The notes under the pieces: model-generated
The model's database searches: none
The model's input: the letters and a program-made list of their open reading frames with translations, nothing else
Told to the model about the DNA's origin: nothing
Source: Liolophura sinensis
Lineage: Eukaryota; Mollusca; Polyplacophora; Chitonida; Chitonidae
DNA length: 64,000 nucleotides
Reading direction: 5' to 3'
NCBI RefSeq assembly: GCF_032854445.1
Contig: NC_088300.1
Location: 33,215,608-33,279,607, forward strand
Program-made: the position numbers and the translations under genes
Shown: positions 60,482 to 64,000 of the stretch, one piece after another
Position numbering within the stretch: the stretch's first letter is position 1
How the letters are laid out: every line of letters starts with the position of its first letter

Positions 60482-60687
60482 GTAAAGGTCATATGATGGC
60501 ATAATGGATATTTGCAACAATGACAATTACTGGTGTAATATTGCATGTGATCATGTTTACATTTTGGTATTTATGGTCTACTTACTTATAGACCTGTACA
60601 TATTTGCCTTCTGGTTGCTGTGAATTACAGTAGTAATTTGTACATATTTATGCAAATGTGTCTTCTCCTCTGCTAGACTTACCCCGA

Positions 60688-60990
60688 TATCACAGTTGGT
60701 AAAACGTTCGCTTTGAGAAGCAGTAGATTCAGGGTCAATCCTGAGTCGGGTCACACCTTAAGACCTTAAAAGACGAAGTTTTAACTTCTGGTGCAACCAC
60801 TGGTTGACTCGTATCATTATAATGGCTTTGGTAAGTCGTCTCAGTGAGGCAGTACTAGGTAAAAGATCAGTGGAAATCCGTCCTGCAACAAGAAGGCACA
60901 TTGCATGCACTCTGAGGACTCCTTCTTCGTCATGGTTAGTTTCTACATTAAATCTTGAGCACTCACTCATTCACTCACTCATTCTCTTCT
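60688..60990 (+). mobile_element. SINE-B, near full length
   Basis: A second tRNA-derived family. The head reads CCCGATATCACAGTTGGTAA … GCTTTGAGAAGCAGTAG … GGGTCAATCCTGAGTCGGG. The body has GTAAAAGATCAGTGGAAATC and GCATGCACTCTGAGGACTCC, and it ends in a CACTCACTCATTCACTCACT repeat. The distal body and tail match the copy at 63089. Reading frames inside it are spurious. Confidence 0.82.
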
Positions 60991-61919
60991 GGTCATCATT
61001 TTATTATGAGATACATCTATGAAATTGTTTGCTGGGAGTGTTGGTCCAGTTTGGCGAATCTCCATAAGTTACTCATAATGGCTCTCTGGAGAAAACTAGG
61101 CAGAGCCTAAAGAGTCGACTGCACCTCACCTGGAGTTCATGCACCTGACAAATCTCCTGATCTAAAGCTTTAGTCAGACACGCAGAACTCAGGGTCCTTT
61201 GAGCTGTGATCATCTTGGTCAAGGCATAGAGGCATGGCGTGGGCTCATCATCAGAAAGTTTGATGGATACCTGTTTATGTATTTATCAAGGTGTGGTATT
61301 CCTGAGGGCTTTCCCAACTTTATCGCAGCAGTTTTAACCTGACTTTGATATTATGAATGCGGCGAAAGTTCAGTTTTAGACACCGATTGCCGAAATGTGT
61401 ACCTCTGCTTGCACTGTGTATACATGTATATACAAGTGTATTCAAACAGCTCAGGTGATGTAACACACTACATCTAGTTTCATACTCATAGTATGTTTAC
61501 CATACATGTAGGTAATCTGTTAGCAATCAAAGTGTCTGAGTGCTCCATAGTATAGAATTCCTTTTTTGGAATTTTGCAGTCATATGCTTTTGATTGTACT
61601 ATACGTGTACATGCAAAGTACACTTAAAATAATTGATACAATACAGACTGAATTCTCCCAATTTGTCAGCTACAAGTACATAAACTGGTTACTTCCATGA
61701 CATTGTTGTTTGTGGTAGATCGCCACACTGTTACACTCCAAGATAATTAAGTTTTGTTTGACACAGAAAATTTGGCAGGAATTGTAGGTATGTTAATTAT
61801 ATTGGACAGGACTAACCAAATATTGCCAAAAGGGTTTTTGCCTCCAGCAAATTGATTGTCATGATAATGCACATTTACACAAGTACATGTATGTAGGCCA
61901 TTTTATGAAGTTTCTTTGT

Positions 61920-62056
61920 CCATTTTACAGAATCGTATATAGGCTGGGTAACCTGGGTTCTTTCACCAAAGCGCCTAACAGCTATTGTATCAGTGAAACA
62001 CTCTTCAGTGTATGTAAGGCATTAAGCACTAATTAAATAAATAAATAAAATAAACG
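61920..62056 (+). mobile_element. Decayed SINE-A 3' end
   Basis: AGTGAAACACTCTTCAGTGT, then ATGTAAGGCATTAAGCACTA and ATTAAATAAATAAATAAA give the tail; the upstream part is weakly similar. Confidence 0.6.
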
Positions 62057-62481
62057 TAAAATTGCTTTCTTGAATGTTTAGAAATACACGGGTTAATTTT
62101 TAGATTTCCGTTAAAAAAGGTCAAACATGAATACATGAACTGGTACATGTGTATATTTAGCTTAACAGCTGTCAAAAAGGCCTGTGAAAAAAAGTCTTTG
62201 GTTGTAAGGCTGAATGTGCAGTATAATGGAAAGCAGGAAATGGTTTTTAATTTGGTACATGTGTGGCATGAATGGCAAATTTCCCAGCTTGATTTCCACA
62301 GTATTAAATAGATGATAGTGTCCTCATAGTATTAAATAGATTACATTGTCCTGTTCCGCTGAATTGGTGGCCATGGTCAAAATGCTATAGTATAGAGGAC
62401 ATTGTCCTTGTCCTGCTGTTTAATTTCCAAGCTTTTAAATGGCTCTGTGGAGGGCTACATTTACCCAAATTCCTCAACCTT

Positions 62482-62668
62482 TTAGCGCATAAAAGAGCAA
62501 ATTTCAGTGCAATTTATGCATGTTTTTAATTTGAATTTGGAAACATAACTACATTGGTTGAATTGGCCAGTTTCAGGGCTTCACAGAAGGATTAATTTTA
62601 TCAATCTACACAGAATAATGCCGTTAGAATTTGCTTGAATAAGCACCTGGCAAACATGTGAAAAGGTG
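62482..62668. repeat. Dispersed repeat, copy 2
   Basis: The partner of 9680-9876, with small indels and roughly one change every five bases. Confidence 0.8.
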
Positions 62669-63088
62669 GAAGAAATACAGTATGTGTATATTACCCACTA
62701 TGCACCTATGTGACAAGCGCCACAATAAGTGATTGCTGCTCGTGTTTGTATGTTGGTGCACACAGTACTACACACTTGGCCTCTCTGAAGAGCATTAGTC
62801 AATGACTATACCAAGGTCACAGGTGCTTTGTGCAGGCGCCTAGTCAATGATTAACTAATATTAGCATTAGCTGACATTTGCTGGCTGTTTGTGGTGGGAT
62901 TAAGGAAAAGGCTAGCTCCCACTGGTGGGGTTTTACTGTTTATACCTAACGCGTGGCTGGCATAGGGCCAGCTTTAGGTGTGCTGGTAAAAAGGGACTTT
63001 GTACAGTTTGTACATGTATATAGTTTGTGTAAAAAGTACTCACAACTTGTGTACCTAAATGCAGCTTACTAGCCTCCGGTAAAATGTC

Positions 63089-63240
63089 TTGATCAAGCGG
63101 CACTAGATAAAAGAGCAGTGGAAATCCATCATGCAACAAGGCACATTACATGTACATGCACTCTAAGGACTTCTTCGTCGTCATATGACTGAAAAATTGT
63201 TAAGTATGACGTTAAACCCCAAGCACTCACTCACTCACTC
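63089..63240 (+). mobile_element. SINE-B 3' half
   Basis: CACTAGATAAAAGAGCAGTG, then CACTCTAAGGACTTCTTCGT and AAGTATGACGTTAAACCCCA, ending (CACT)n. The tRNA-like head is absent. Confidence 0.82.
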
Positions 63241-63385
63241 TTCATGGATTACTATTTGAAGGAATGATTGTAATTGGTGGTGACATTTCTCCTTTAAACC
63301 AGTTTATAACTTGGTTGTAAGAATCTCAGTCTTTTGGCCATGGATGTGTAGTTTAGCATATATGTATATTATATGATGGGCCAGT

Positions 63386-64000
63386 AAATGAGACTATAAA
63401 TTTGTTGGCTCACCAGGTCTTCCCTGCAAACTGAAAGTATTATGACAATAACAAACCATGCTCACATACATGTAGCAGCTAGATGAGACTATAAATTTGT
63501 TGTCTCACCAGGTCTACCCTGCAAACTGAAAGTATTATGACAATAACAAACCATGCTCACATACATGTAGCAGCTAGATGAGACTATAAATTTGTTGGCT
63601 CACCAGGTCTTCCCTGCAAACTGAAAGTATTATGGCAATAACAAACCATGCTCACATACATGTAGCAGCTAGATGAGACTATAAATTTGTTGGCTCACCA
63701 GGTCTTCCCTGTAAACTGAAAGTATTATGACAATAACAAACCATGCTCACATACATGTAGCAGCTAGATGAGACTATAAATTTGTTGGCTCACCAGGTCT
63801 TCCCTGCAAACTGAAAGTATCATGGCAATAACAAACCATGCTCACATACATGTAGCAGTTAGATGAGACTATAAATTTGTTGGCTCACCAGGTCTTCCCT
63901 GCAAACTGAAACTATTATGGCAATAACAAACCATGCTCACATTCATGTAGCAGCTAGATGAGACTATAAATTTGTTGTCTCACCAGGTCTTCCCTGTAAA
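63386..64000. repeat. 95-bp tandem array running off the right edge
   Basis: Six full units and part of a seventh, spaced exactly 95 bp (AGACTATAAATTTGTTGGCT at 63391, 63486, 63581, 63676, 63771, 63866 and 63961). Units differ by one to four bases, so the array is young or homogenised. Confidence 0.95.

Larger units (their letters stand above)
60991..63088 (+). other. Non-coding stretch after candidate exon B
   Basis: Holds a decayed SINE-A end (61920) and dispersed repeat copy 2 (62482). A short ATTAAATAGAT-A duplication lies at 62303-62345. No exon was recognised. Confidence 0.5.

Overview
The window is AT-rich eukaryotic DNA with long introns, GT-AG splice sites, many microsatellites and minisatellites, and many copies of tRNA-derived SINEs. 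The SINE tails (…CACCAATCAAATAAATAAA, and a second family ending in CACTCACTCACTC) and heads are of types I associate with mollusc genomes. The best guess is a lophotrochozoan, most likely a mollusc such as a bivalve; the species cannot be fixed from this window. No bacterial operon, rRNA or CRISPR array is present.

Two protein genes are visible, arranged head to head. On the minus strand, positions 17886 to 401 (continuing off the left edge) hold an FBXO41-type F-box protein in eight recognisable coding exons: an N-terminal C2H2-like zinc finger and coiled coil (17210-17886), three short coiled-coil or proline-rich exons (16196-16348, 15696-15769, 14937-15053), a 1.5-kb exon coding a disordered Ser/Lys/acidic region (11114-12620), the F-box exon (8172-8374), and two short exons (6893-6947, 401-461) leading to the C-terminal repeat domain outside the window. 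Splice phases fit throughout, except that two of the short exons each need one extra base, which looks like single-base deletions (assembly error or allele damage).

On the plus strand, starting at about 24.2 kb, lies the 5' part of a second gene: exon 1 at 24311-24466 and exon 2 at 29272-29502, coding a basic, NLS-rich N-terminus that resembles the NET1/ARHGEF3 RhoGEFs (tentative). Two further ATG-bearing exons, at 53969-54058 and 60365-60481, end in the same splice phase and look like alternative first exons, one with a possible N-myristoylation signal (Met-Gly-Asn). The catalytic exons would lie to the right of the window.

The rest is intronic or intergenic. It holds a decayed LINE reverse-transcriptase fragment (27130-28150, minus strand), about 18 SINE copies or fragments (two with clear target-site duplications and two inverted pairs), and at least ten tandem arrays: 22 bp at 0.56-1.46 kb, 41 bp at 6.04-6.59 kb, 126 bp at 10.19-10.94 kb, 29 bp at 32.7-33.3 kb, about 140 bp with embedded (GT)n at 46.65-48.79 kb, 34 bp at 59.1-59.5 kb, and 95 bp running off the right edge. 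There are also dispersed repeat pairs (4.05/38.1 kb and 9.68/62.5 kb) and a partial copy of the large FBXO41 exon inside the neighbouring intron (14163-14310).
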